Assembly (NCBI RefSeq): GCF_001457025.1
Contig: NZ_KQ758603.1
Location: forward strand, 269,496 to 333,495
Direction: 5' to 3'
From: Pseudarthrobacter enclensis
Lineage (GTDB): Bacteria; Actinomycetota; Actinomycetes; Actinomycetales; Micrococcaceae
DNA length: 64,000 nt
In this document: piece after piece, positions 14,763 through 22,338 of the stretch
How positions within the stretch are numbered: the stretch's first letter is position 1
How the letters are laid out: every line of letters begins with the position of its first letter
The notes under the pieces: model-generated
The model's database searches: none
Told to the model about the DNA's origin: nothing
What the model saw: only the letters and a program-made list of their open reading frames with translations
Translations under genes and position numbers: made by a program

Positions 14763-17406
14763 CGGCCACAAGGCAGCAGCGAACAGGGTCCTCACGGGCC
14801 GTCGGGAGCCGCTGGACCGGATCTGCAACATTGTCCGGAACCGCACCAGCCAGGCGGTCTTCGTCATGGCCGGGCCCGGCATCGGCAAGTCGTCCCTGGC
14901 GGAAGCCATCTCCGAACGCCTCGCCGGTGAGCTGAATGTCCTGCGGATCCACGGCAGCTCCGCCCTGGCCGCGGTGCCCTTCGGTGTCCTCACGCCCTAC
15001 ACCGGCGACCTCACGGCTGAGGAGTCCGTCTCGCCCGTGGCGGTGCTGAGGTCCATGTGGTCCTACTTCGAGAAGCTCAGGGCCGGTAACGGCGCGCCGG
15101 TGCTGATGGTGGTCGATGACGCCCATTACCTTGATGAAGCGTCCGCCGGCGTGGTGGCGGACCTGATTTCCGCCGGCTGGGCCACGGTGGTGGCGGCGGC
15201 ACGGCCGCGGCCGGGGCTCCCGCAGCCGCTGGACCAGTTATGGTACGACGGCCTGGCCGAGCGCGTGGACCTCCGTCCGTTGAACCGGGAACAGATCGAG
15301 GAAGTCCTGGACCACGTCCTGGACGGCACCGTTCCTGCCGCCACCGTGGACTCCGTCTGGGCCGCCTCGGGCGGAAACCCCCGCCTGCTCGATGCCTTGC
15401 TCCACGACGCCGCCGAGGCAGGAATCCTGTCCAAGCGCAACGGGATCTGGATCCTGCTGGGTACCCTGCCGGCAGACGGGCCGCGGCTGGGCACCGTGGT
15501 GGCCAAGGACCACCTGCGGCGCCAACCGGAGGAACAGGAAGCCCTCAAGCTCATTGCGCTCGCCGCCCCGGTGGGACGCAAGGTCATCGAAGACATCTGC
15601 GGCGCCCCGGTGGTCCGTTCCCTGCTGGACCAGCAGGTGGCCGTTGAAACGTCGGGAGTCCCCGCCGAGCTTTCCCTCTGGAACGGGCTCTTCGCCGGCG
15701 CCATCCGGAACACCATTTCGGTTTCCCGCAGCCTCCAGCTCCAGGAAAAGATCCGAGCCCACCGCAACGGCACGGTGCTCCGGGGCGAAGGGCTGCTCCG
15801 CTCCGTGGAGTGGGCCCTTGAATGCGGGCTCAAGGTGGCCGACGCCGACATGCTGGAGGCGGCACGGGAGGCGCTGCTGCGGTTCCGCAATGACAGCGCA
15901 AAGTCCGTGGCCGCACGGGTCCAGGCGCCCGCCGGCCTTCCCCTCGCCCAGGCCATCCAGGCCAGGGCCCTGTACAACGACGCCGCCTACTCCGACGCCG
16001 CGGCCCTGCTCGACGGGTGCTGGGACAAGCTGGCCGACCATCCCCAGGGACCGGCCGTCCTGCTCCTGCGGGTCTCCGCGCACCAGGCTGCCGGGCACCC
16101 GCTGGATGGCGTGGCCGAGGACCTGCGCGAACGGTCGGCGCAGGTCCTCGACGCTGTTCCCGCCTGGCAGAACCAGCTGCTGCGCCTGCTGCAGGCCGGT
16201 TCGGAGGCGGACTGGCAGGCGCTCGCGGACGAGGTGGCAGCCATCCGGGAATCCGGCCTGTCCGAAACCAAGGGCGAACCGATGGCGGCGCTGGGGGAGG
16301 CGTTGCTGGCCCACGCCCTGGTGGCGGCGGGCCGCCCCGCCGACGGGCTGGATGCCGGGCTGCGCGCGTCCTCCGAGCTGGCACCCCTGGAGGACAGCCT
16401 CTACTTTTTCCGCGAGTTCGTCCTGGGCAGGCTGGTGGCCTGCTACATCGCCATGGGCGAATGGGAATCCGCGGAGCGGGAGATCAACAGCTACGCCTCG
16501 GCCCACGCGGCAGGAGCGGCCACGTTCAACGGCAGCCTGCAGGTGCTGCGCGGATATTCGCTGCTGCGCCAGGGCCGGATGGAGCGCGCGTACCAGGTGC
16601 TGCTCCCTGCGGTGGAGGCGCTGCGGCTCAACGACCCCCTGCAACTGTTCCGTTTCGGATCGGCGCTGGGGTTCTACGTTGCCGCACGGCTGGGGGACAC
16701 CGTGCAGGCCAAACGCCTAGAGCAGGACTATGCCGATGCCGTGGCGGGCGGTCCGGCGCACGACCTCCTGGCCCGGGGCTACTCCCTGGCTGCCGGTGAA
16801 TACCTGGCCCGGGACGGCAAGGGCCTGGCGGCGCTGCACACGCTGATGACCACCACGGAGGCGTCCGGCAGGGCAGGGCACCTGCTGGAACTCCTGGCGA
16901 TTTGCTGGGACCTCGGTGACCCGTCCGTCATTCCCATGGTCCAGGACGCTGCCCGCGGACTCCAGGGCCGGTGGGCGGCGGCAATGCTCACGCTGGCCAC
17001 CGGTTGGGAGGCCGCCGACGGCGATGCGCTGATGGCCACCGCCGCCGGGCTCGAGGAATCCGGCTTCGTCAACCTGGCCAGGGAGGCGTACGCCCGGGCA
17101 AGTTCAGTGTTGGAGCAGTCCGGCGAACGCCGCCGGTCGCGGCAGGCTGTGGCGCAGCGCGAAAAATGCGACCACGAACTGGGCGAACGGTTCCGCGAGG
17201 GCCGGTTCATCGCGGCAGCGCCTGCGGTGCATCTGACGCGCCGGGAACAGGACATCGTGGAGCTGGCGGTGCAGGGCCTCACCGACCGCGAAATAGCGCA
17301 GCGGCTCATGGTGTCCGTCCGGACCGTCGAGGGCCACCTGTACCGAACCTACGTCAAGCTGGGGGTCCGGAGCCGGGACGAACTGGAGTCGGCCCTGCCG
17401 CGCTAG
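14749..17406 (+). CDS. Large ATP-binding LuxR-family regulator, second of the pair; probable CTG start
   Basis: 885 aa if started at CTG 14749. The first in-frame ATG (14866) would begin inside the P-loop strand (AVFVMAGPGIGKSS), removing the preceding LTGRREPLDRI segment that such ATPases need. No ATG, GTG or TTG lies in that stretch. AGGGGTG at 14736-14742 sits six bases before CTG 14749, which overlaps the upstream gene by 14 bases. Walker A is near residue 40; a long helical middle follows; the C-terminal LuxR HTH (HLTRREQDIVELAVQGLTDR ... SVRTVEGHLYRTYVKLGVRS) ends the protein. It is coupled to and paralogous with the upstream regulator. Confidence 0.82.
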   Translation: MDSSNGHKAAANRVLTGRREPLDRICNIVRNRTSQAVFVMAGPGIGKSSLAEAISERLAGELNVLRIHGSSALAAVPFGVLTPYTGDLTAEESVSPVAVLRSMWSYFEKLRAGNGAPVLMVVDDAHYLDEASAGVVADLISAGWATVVAAARPRPGLPQPLDQLWYDGLAERVDLRPLNREQIEEVLDHVLDGTVPAATVDSVWAASGGNPRLLDALLHDAAEAGILSKRNGIWILLGTLPADGPRLGTVVAKDHLRRQPEEQEALKLIALAAPVGRKVIEDICGAPVVRSLLDQQVAVETSGVPAELSLWNGLFAGAIRNTISVSRSLQLQEKIRAHRNGTVLRGEGLLRSVEWALECGLKVADADMLEAAREALLRFRNDSAKSVAARVQAPAGLPLAQAIQARALYNDAAYSDAAALLDGCWDKLADHPQGPAVLLLRVSAHQAAGHPLDGVAEDLRERSAQVLDAVPAWQNQLLRLLQAGSEADWQALADEVAAIRESGLSETKGEPMAALGEALLAHALVAAGRPADGLDAGLRASSELAPLEDSLYFFREFVLGRLVACYIAMGEWESAEREINSYASAHAAGAATFNGSLQVLRGYSLLRQGRMERAYQVLLPAVEALRLNDPLQLFRFGSALGFYVAARLGDTVQAKRLEQDYADAVAGGPAHDLLARGYSLAAGEYLARDGKGLAALHTLMTTTEASGRAGHLLELLAICWDLGDPSVIPMVQDAARGLQGRWAAAMLTLATGWEAADGDALMATAAGLEESGFVNLAREAYARASSVLEQSGERRRSRQAVAQREKCDHELGERFREGRFIAAAPAVHLTRREQDIVELAVQGLTDREIAQRLMVSVRTVEGHLYRTYVKLGVRSRDELESALPR

Positions 17407-17436
17407 CGGCCTCGGCCCCGCTGCCACGGCACACCT

Positions 17437-17466
17437 CAGCGCCCCCGCGTTAACGCGGGGGCGCTG
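17437..17466 (+). terminator. Perfect 30-nt palindrome after the LuxR pair
   Basis: The sequence is identical to its reverse complement; GC-rich, 30 bases after the stop of the second regulator, without a T-run. Likely terminator. Confidence 0.75.
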
Positions 17467-17536
17467 CTGTTCCCGCTGTGGTGCGGCCCGGCGGGTATCG
17501 GCAGCCGGTATCCCCGTAGTGCGCCCCTCCGGAATT

Positions 17537-17553
17537 CGAGTACACCCTACTCG
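17537..17553. promoter_or_regulatory. Candidate operator CGAGTA-N5-TACTCG
   Basis: Perfect 6-bp inverted repeat with a 5-nt spacer (CGAGTACACCCTACTCG) in the 388-bp gap after the LuxR pair. The size and symmetry fit a dimeric HTH regulator site; the binding protein is unknown. Confidence 0.35.
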
Positions 17554-17653
17554 TGTGCGGAACGGCGCCGCGGGATTTACTTAAGGAGGCAAAGCAACCG
17601 CCGGTCAGGACGCCGCGGATGCTGCCCCAAAGCACCAAGGCCTCATCGATTTT

Positions 17654-17802
17654 CCGGCCCCACCGGCCGGACCCAGACGGGGCCGGCGACGTCAGAGTCT
17701 TCTGAGACCGAGACTCTCCCCCCAGCCGTCGCCGGCCCTCCGCTCCGCGGGCTGAAGCCCGGAGCGACTGTGGCGGCTGACCCTCCGGGGCGGCCGCCAC
17801 AG
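17654..17802. other. Four adjacent stem-loops upstream of sufS (candidate structured RNA)
   Basis: Back-to-back inverted repeats: CCGGCC/GGCCGG (17654-17670); a 12-bp stem 17680-17691/17727-17738 enclosing a 7-bp hairpin AGAGTCT/AGACTCT; CGCTCC-GGGC/GCCC-GGAGCG (17741-17766); and 10 bp CTGTGGCGGC/GCCGCCACAG (17768-17802). The last three are separated by one or two bases. No ORF with family features uses this stretch. It may be a sufS leader or a separate RNA. Confidence 0.5.
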
Positions 17803-17854
17803 CCGTGCTGTGGGACAATTGGGTGTCAACCAATGGCATCTCAAGGAGCACGTC

Positions 17855-19180
17855 TTGGCCGTAGTATCAACGCCCGCCACGCTGGAACGTGCCGTTCCGG
17901 TCATGGACAACGCCGAGGTCCTCCGCATCCGCAACGACTTCCCCGTCCTCAACCAGCTGGTCAACGGCCAGCCCCTGGTCTACCTGGACTCCGGCGCCAC
18001 CTCCCAGAACCCGCTCAGCGTCATCGAGGCCGAGCAGGAGTTCTACGAGCAGCGCAACGCCGCCGTGCACCGGGGCGCCCACCATCTTGCTGTCGAGGCC
18101 ACCGAGGCTTTCGAGGACGCCCGCCAGACCGTGGCGGACTTCATCGGCGCCGACTATGCCGAGACGGTGTGGACATCCAATGCCACTGAAGGCCTCAACC
18201 TGGTCTCCTACGCGCTGTCCAACGCGGCCCTGTGGGCAGCGCAGGGCAGGGGAGACGCAGGCCTGAAGGACCTGGCTCTGCAGCCGGGAGACGAAATCGT
18301 CGTCACCGAGATGGAACACCACGCCAACCTCATCCCATGGCAGGAACTGGCGTTCCGTACAGGGGCGACGCTCCGATACCTTCCCGTTGACGACGCCGGA
18401 CGCCTGGACCTGGAGCACGCTGCAGGCATCATCGGGAGCCGGACCAGGCTGCTGGCCTTCACCCACGCCTCCAACGTGCTGGGAACCATCAACCCCGTCC
18501 GCGAGCTGGTGGCCCTGGGCAGGGCAGCCGGTGCCCTCGTCGTCCTGGACGCCTGCCAGTCCGCTCCGCACATGCCCCTGGACGTCAAGGCCCTGGACGT
18601 GGACTTCGCCGTCTTCTCGGGCCACAAGATGCTCGCCCCCACGGGAATCGGCGTCCTCTACGGCAAGCAGGAACTGCTGGACATCCTCCCGCCGTTCCTG
18701 ACCGGCGGTTCCATGATCACCACGGTCACCATGGAGCGGGCAGAATATCTCCCCGCGCCGCAGCGCTTCGAGGCGGGAACCCAGCGCATCTCGCAGGCCG
18801 TGGCCCTGGCCGCCGCCGCGAACTACCTGACGGAGACCGGGCTGGACCGGATCCACCGCTGGGAGGCGGAGCTTGGCCAGCGGATGGTCACCGGCCTCGA
18901 AGCGCTTCCGGGGATCCGGGTGCTGGGCCCAGGGGCGGGCCAGGAGCGGATCGGCCTCGCGGCGTTCGACGTCGAAGGAGTGCACGCCCACGACGTCGGA
19001 CAGTTCCTTGATTCGAAGGGTATCGCCGTCCGCGTCGGCCACCACTGCGCCCAGCCGCTGCACCGCCGCCTGGGGCTGACCGCCACCACCCGGGCCAGCG
19101 CGTACCTGTACAACACCACCGACGACGTGGACCGTTTCCTGGATGCCGTATCCGGCGTGCGGGACTACTTCCGCGCGTAG
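17855..19180 (+). CDS. sufS: Cysteine desulfurase, SufS type
   Basis: 441 aa group II PLP enzyme that moves sulfur from cysteine to the scaffold/transfer protein SufU for Fe-S assembly. Visible: VYLDSGATSQNP (N-terminal), TEMEHHANLIPWQ, the PLP lysine in FSGHKMLAPTGIG (near residue 256), and the active-site cysteine in RVGHHCAQP (near residue 399). TTG at 17855 is preceded by AAGGAGC; ATG 17903 is an in-frame alternative. sufU follows after 22 bp, making a two-gene SufS-SufU unit separate from any sufBCD operon (none in this window). Confidence 0.94.
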   Translation: MAVVSTPATLERAVPVMDNAEVLRIRNDFPVLNQLVNGQPLVYLDSGATSQNPLSVIEAEQEFYEQRNAAVHRGAHHLAVEATEAFEDARQTVADFIGADYAETVWTSNATEGLNLVSYALSNAALWAAQGRGDAGLKDLALQPGDEIVVTEMEHHANLIPWQELAFRTGATLRYLPVDDAGRLDLEHAAGIIGSRTRLLAFTHASNVLGTINPVRELVALGRAAGALVVLDACQSAPHMPLDVKALDVDFAVFSGHKMLAPTGIGVLYGKQELLDILPPFLTGGSMITTVTMERAEYLPAPQRFEAGTQRISQAVALAAAANYLTETGLDRIHRWEAELGQRMVTGLEALPGIRVLGPGAGQERIGLAAFDVEGVHAHDVGQFLDSKGIAVRVGHHCAQPLHRRLGLTATTRASAYLYNTTDDVDRFLDAVSGVRDYFRA

Positions 19181-19202
19181 CCGCCGATTCCAGAGGGTAG
19201 CC

Positions 19203-19652
19203 ATGAGCCTTGACCAGCTGTACCAGCAGATCATCCTTGACCATTCGAAGGCCCGCCACGGCAGCGGGCTGTCCCAAACCGAGGCACCGGAGGGTGCGTC
19301 CACCGGGCAGTCCCACCAGCTCAACCCTGTCTGCGGCGACGAGGTGACCCTGCGGCTGGCCGTCTCGGACGGGAAAGTCGCCCAGGTTTCCTGGGACGGT
19401 GCCGGCTGCTCCATTTCCATGGCCTCGGCCTCCGTGTTCAGCGAACTTGCCGAGGGCATGACAGTGGACGAACTGCACGGGGTGATCGACAGCTTCCGCG
19501 AGGTGCTGCGGTCCCGGGGCAAGGTCCACGCGGATCCCGAACTGCTCGGAGACGCCGCGGCGTTTGAAGGCGTTGCCCGGTACGCCGCCCGCGTCAAGTG
19601 CGCCATGATCTCCTGGGTGGCGGCCGAGGACGCACTGAACCAGGCCTCCTGA
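19203..19652 (+). CDS. sufU: Fe-S cluster assembly sulfur-transfer protein SufU
   Basis: 149 aa. Conserved cysteines occur in NPVCGDE (about 44), GAGCSIS (about 67) and VKCAMISW (about 132), which form the zinc/sulfur-accepting site of SufU. YQQIILDHSKARHGSG is the usual SufU N-terminal motif. It takes persulfide sulfur from SufS. The ATG lies 22 bp after sufS, with AGAGGG upstream. The strong palindrome at 19691-19739 ends the unit. Confidence 0.95.
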   Translation: MSLDQLYQQIILDHSKARHGSGLSQTEAPEGASTGQSHQLNPVCGDEVTLRLAVSDGKVAQVSWDGAGCSISMASASVFSELAEGMTVDELHGVIDSFREVLRSRGKVHADPELLGDAAAFEGVARYAARVKCAMISWVAAEDALNQAS

Positions 19653-19690
19653 CCGGCTGCCCTGCGGCGGGACCTCCGTCGCAGGCCTTG

Positions 19691-19739
19691 TTAACCCACG
19701 AGGTCCACTTCCGTCAGGGAAGTGGACCTCGTGGGTTAA
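19691..19739. terminator. Bidirectional terminator between sufU and the convergent membrane protein gene
   Basis: Perfect 22-bp stem (19691-19712 with 19718-19739) and a 5-nt loop; the arms begin TTAA and end TTAA. It serves convergent genes on both sides. Confidence 0.88.
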
Positions 19740-19758
19740 AAGTGGCGGTGCCGGGGTG

Positions 19759-19980
19759 TCACCCCAGCAGCCCGAGCAGGCCGATCACTGCCGTGGCCGC
19801 GCCCAGCACCATCGAAATACTGACCAGCACCACGTGGACCGTCAGGAACTTCGTGGCCTTGCCGGCCGAGTCCCGGGCCCGCGGATCCTTCATGACCCGG
19901 CGCAGGAACTGCGGCCAGACCACCAGGGACCAGATGCCGGCGACGATCAGGACCAGTGCGGCTACAACAGGCAGCTGCAC
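19759..19980 (-). CDS. Small membrane protein, SCO4848-like
   Basis: 73 aa with two hydrophobic segments (about residues 4-22 and 46-70) separated by a basic stretch (RRVMKDPRARDSAGKATK). It resembles the SCO4848-type family of actinobacterial membrane proteins, judged from memory. GTG start, four bases after the stop of the DUF2505 gene, so it is coupled to it. Function unknown. Confidence 0.72.
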   Translation of the reverse strand: MQLPVVAALVLIVAGIWSLVVWPQFLRRVMKDPRARDSAGKATKFLTVHVVLVSISMVLGAATAVIGLLGLLG

Positions 19981-19984
19981 CGGA

Positions 19985-20482
19985 TCAGTGGCTTTCCAGC
20001 CAGGCCTGGGCCTGGGCGGCCTGCAGGTTCAGCGCCTTGGCCACCATGGGCTCTGCAGCGTCGGCGATCTTGCCGCCCAGGAACGGTACCGAGGATTTGA
20101 CCTCGCCCTCGAGCTCCACGCGGGTGCTGCCGGCGTCGGCCACCAGCCGCTGGACGGCCGTCACGTCGACCGGCGCGCCGGCGATCTTCAGGGAGATGTT
20201 GCTCTGGCGGGAGCCGTCGGCCTCGGGGGCACCCCAGTTTTCCACCTGGGTCACCTTCAGGTGCTCGCCGACGAACTTCCGGGCGATCTCGGGAAGGCGG
20301 GTGGTGGGCAGGGTCCGCACGGACGTGGCGCTGAAGGCCCCGGCAACGTCGCCGTCCACGGTGAACGACTCGAGGTTCCCGCCGACCAGCTGGCTGACGT
20401 GACGCTGGAAATCCTCGTTCACCAGGACAGCGGCAACGCTGTCAACGGAGTGCGGAAGGGTGGTGGTGGCGCTCAGGGCCAT
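19985..20482 (-). CDS. DUF2505 domain-containing protein
   Basis: 165 aa, cytosolic by appearance. Its fold family (START/polyketide-cyclase-like, MALSATTTLPHSVDSVAAVL at the N-terminus) is common in actinobacteria as DUF2505. Ribosome site AGGAGG lies five bases before the ATG. Likely co-transcribed with the membrane protein downstream. No catalytic residues are recognisable; role unknown. Confidence 0.8.
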   Translation of the reverse strand: MALSATTTLPHSVDSVAAVLVNEDFQRHVSQLVGGNLESFTVDGDVAGAFSATSVRTLPTTRLPEIARKFVGEHLKVTQVENWGAPEADGSRQSNISLKIAGAPVDVTAVQRLVADAGSTRVELEGEVKSSVPFLGGKIADAAEPMVAKALNLQAAQAQAWLESH

Positions 20483-20525
20483 GTGTCCTCCTGGGACGTC
20501 GCGTTCGGATTTGGCTCAAAACATC

Positions 20526-22076
20526 CTACGGTGTCCCGGCTGGCCGCTCCGCATCGGCCAGTTCACGCGCCGCGGCCGTAATGTTGCGCGCCATGGCCGG
20601 AAAGATGACGCTGTGGAACGGCAGCACCGCGAGCCAGTACAGCCTGCCGCTGAGGCCCTTGGGGAAGAAAATGGCCCGCTGCCGGTACCGGCTGCCGCCG
20701 CCGTCGGGCTCCACTGCCAGCTCCAGCCAGGCCCTCCCGGGCGCCCTCATCTCGGCCCGCAGCCGCAGCAGGCTGCCCCTGTCGATGCGTTCCACCCGCC
20801 ACCAGTCCACCACTTCTCCGGTAGCCAGGGTGTGCGGGTGGCGGCGCCCGCGCAGGAGTCCCGCGCCGCCGGTCAGTTTGTCCAGCCAGCCCCGCACCTG
20901 CCAGGCCAGCGGAAGCGAATACCAGCCGTTCCGCCCGCCGATCCCTTCGATGACCTGCCACACCCGGTCCGGGTCGACGTCCCCATGGAACGTCCGTTCG
21001 TCGATGTAGACCTTGTGCCCGGCCCAGTCGGGATCGCTGGGCAGCGGATCGGAGTCGGCTCCCGCGTTTGCCCAGGTGGTCTCCACCTGGCCGTCGCGCT
21101 CCTTGCCCAAGGCCAGGGCAACGGCGGTCCGGTACGGGGTCAGGCCGCCCTCCGGCTGGGGAATGTAGCGGTCGATGTCATGCTCGTCGGATACGGCATC
21201 ATGCTGCAGGGACTGCACCAGGGGCACGCTCATGGACAGCGGAATGGGGGTGGTCAGGGCCACCCACATGCCCGCCAGCTTGGGTGCGGGGACCGGGAGG
21301 GCGAGGACCACGCGGTAGGGCAGGCCCGCCTCTGCTGAGTATTCCTTCATCATCCCCGCGTACGTCAGCACCTGCCGGCAGCCGATGTCGAACGTGCGGT
21401 TGACCGGGCCCGTCAGCGCGGCGGCCGCCACCAGGTAGTACAGGACGTCCCGCACGGCGATGGCTTCGATCCGGTTCCGCACCCAGCTGGGCGCGGGCAT
21501 CAGGGGCAGCGTCTCGGACAGGTGCCGGATCATTTCGAAGGAGGCCGAGCCCGACCCAATGACCACCCCCGCCTGGAACACGATGGAATCCACGGGGCTG
21601 TCCAGGAACACCTGGCCCACCGCTTCCCGGGACCGCATGTGGGTGGACAGCTGCACGCCCTTGGGATGCAGTCCGCCCAGGTAGACGATCCTGTGCACGC
21701 CGGCCGCGGCCGCAGCTTCGGCGGCCGTCCGGGCCATCGCTTTTTCCTTGGCTTCAAACCCGGCGCCCGCCGCCATGGAATGGACCAGGTAGTAGAAAAC
21801 GTCGACGCCGGCCAGGGCTTTGCGGAGCGCGTCGCCGTCGTCCAGGCTGCTTTCCACCACTTCCACCCGGTTGCGCCACGGGACGCCCGCGATCTTGCCG
21901 GGGGAGCGCACCAGCACTTTTACGGTGTGCCCGGCCTCCAGCAGCCGGGGCACCAGGCGCCCGCCGATGTACCCGGTGGCGCCGGTGACCAGGACGGTCT
22001 TCCGCTGCCCTTCCGGTGCGGGGGTTGCGCCGTCCGGACCCGCGCCGGGCGTCCTGTCAGTGCTGCTTCCGGTCAT
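20526..22076 (-). CDS. SDR-family NAD(P)-binding protein with C-terminal DUF2867 domain
   Basis: 516 aa. The N-terminal Rossmann fold has VTGATGYIGGRL (about 30-41) and follows the atypical NmrA-like/complex-I-subunit type. The second half (about 330-500) has the DUF2867 pattern (WRVERIDRGSLLRLRAEMRA ... FFPKGLSGRLYWLAVLPFH). Probably a soluble redox or nucleotide-sensing protein; substrate unknown. ATG 22076 is preceded by AGGAGCC. It is divergent from mfd. Confidence 0.82.
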   Translation of the reverse strand: MTGSSTDRTPGAGPDGATPAPEGQRKTVLVTGATGYIGGRLVPRLLEAGHTVKVLVRSPGKIAGVPWRNRVEVVESSLDDGDALRKALAGVDVFYYLVHSMAAGAGFEAKEKAMARTAAEAAAAAGVHRIVYLGGLHPKGVQLSTHMRSREAVGQVFLDSPVDSIVFQAGVVIGSGSASFEMIRHLSETLPLMPAPSWVRNRIEAIAVRDVLYYLVAAAALTGPVNRTFDIGCRQVLTYAGMMKEYSAEAGLPYRVVLALPVPAPKLAGMWVALTTPIPLSMSVPLVQSLQHDAVSDEHDIDRYIPQPEGGLTPYRTAVALALGKERDGQVETTWANAGADSDPLPSDPDWAGHKVYIDERTFHGDVDPDRVWQVIEGIGGRNGWYSLPLAWQVRGWLDKLTGGAGLLRGRRHPHTLATGEVVDWWRVERIDRGSLLRLRAEMRAPGRAWLELAVEPDGGGSRYRQRAIFFPKGLSGRLYWLAVLPFHSVIFPAMARNITAAARELADAERPAGTP

Positions 22077-22338
22077 GCTGGCTCCTGTTCGTCCTCAGCG
22101 GTGCTTTTGTGATGGATTCGGAGCGGCTGCCGGTGCGGACGGCCGCCCGGTAAAGGTCCATGCCTTGCCAGCCTAGCCGCGGCGCAGGGACCCCGCGAGG
22201 GACGGGGAGTTCCCTGCCGCCACGGCAGCCCGCAATGTCGCAGCCGCGCGGTAGGCTGGGGTTACCCGGGATTCGCAGCGAATTTCGGGTTTTCGCGTTG
22301 CCTGCGATCCTTCGCTGAACACCACAGGAGCTTCCGCC
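22077..22338. promoter_or_regulatory. Divergent region upstream of mfd with leader hairpin
   Basis: 262 bp. A TAGGCT box at 22252-22257 is a likely -10 for mfd. A hairpin at 22264-22290 (ACCCG/CGGGT plus ATTCG/CGAAT) is followed by TTTT, giving an attenuator-like element 45 nt before the ATG. CAGGAG precedes the ATG. Confidence 0.45.
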
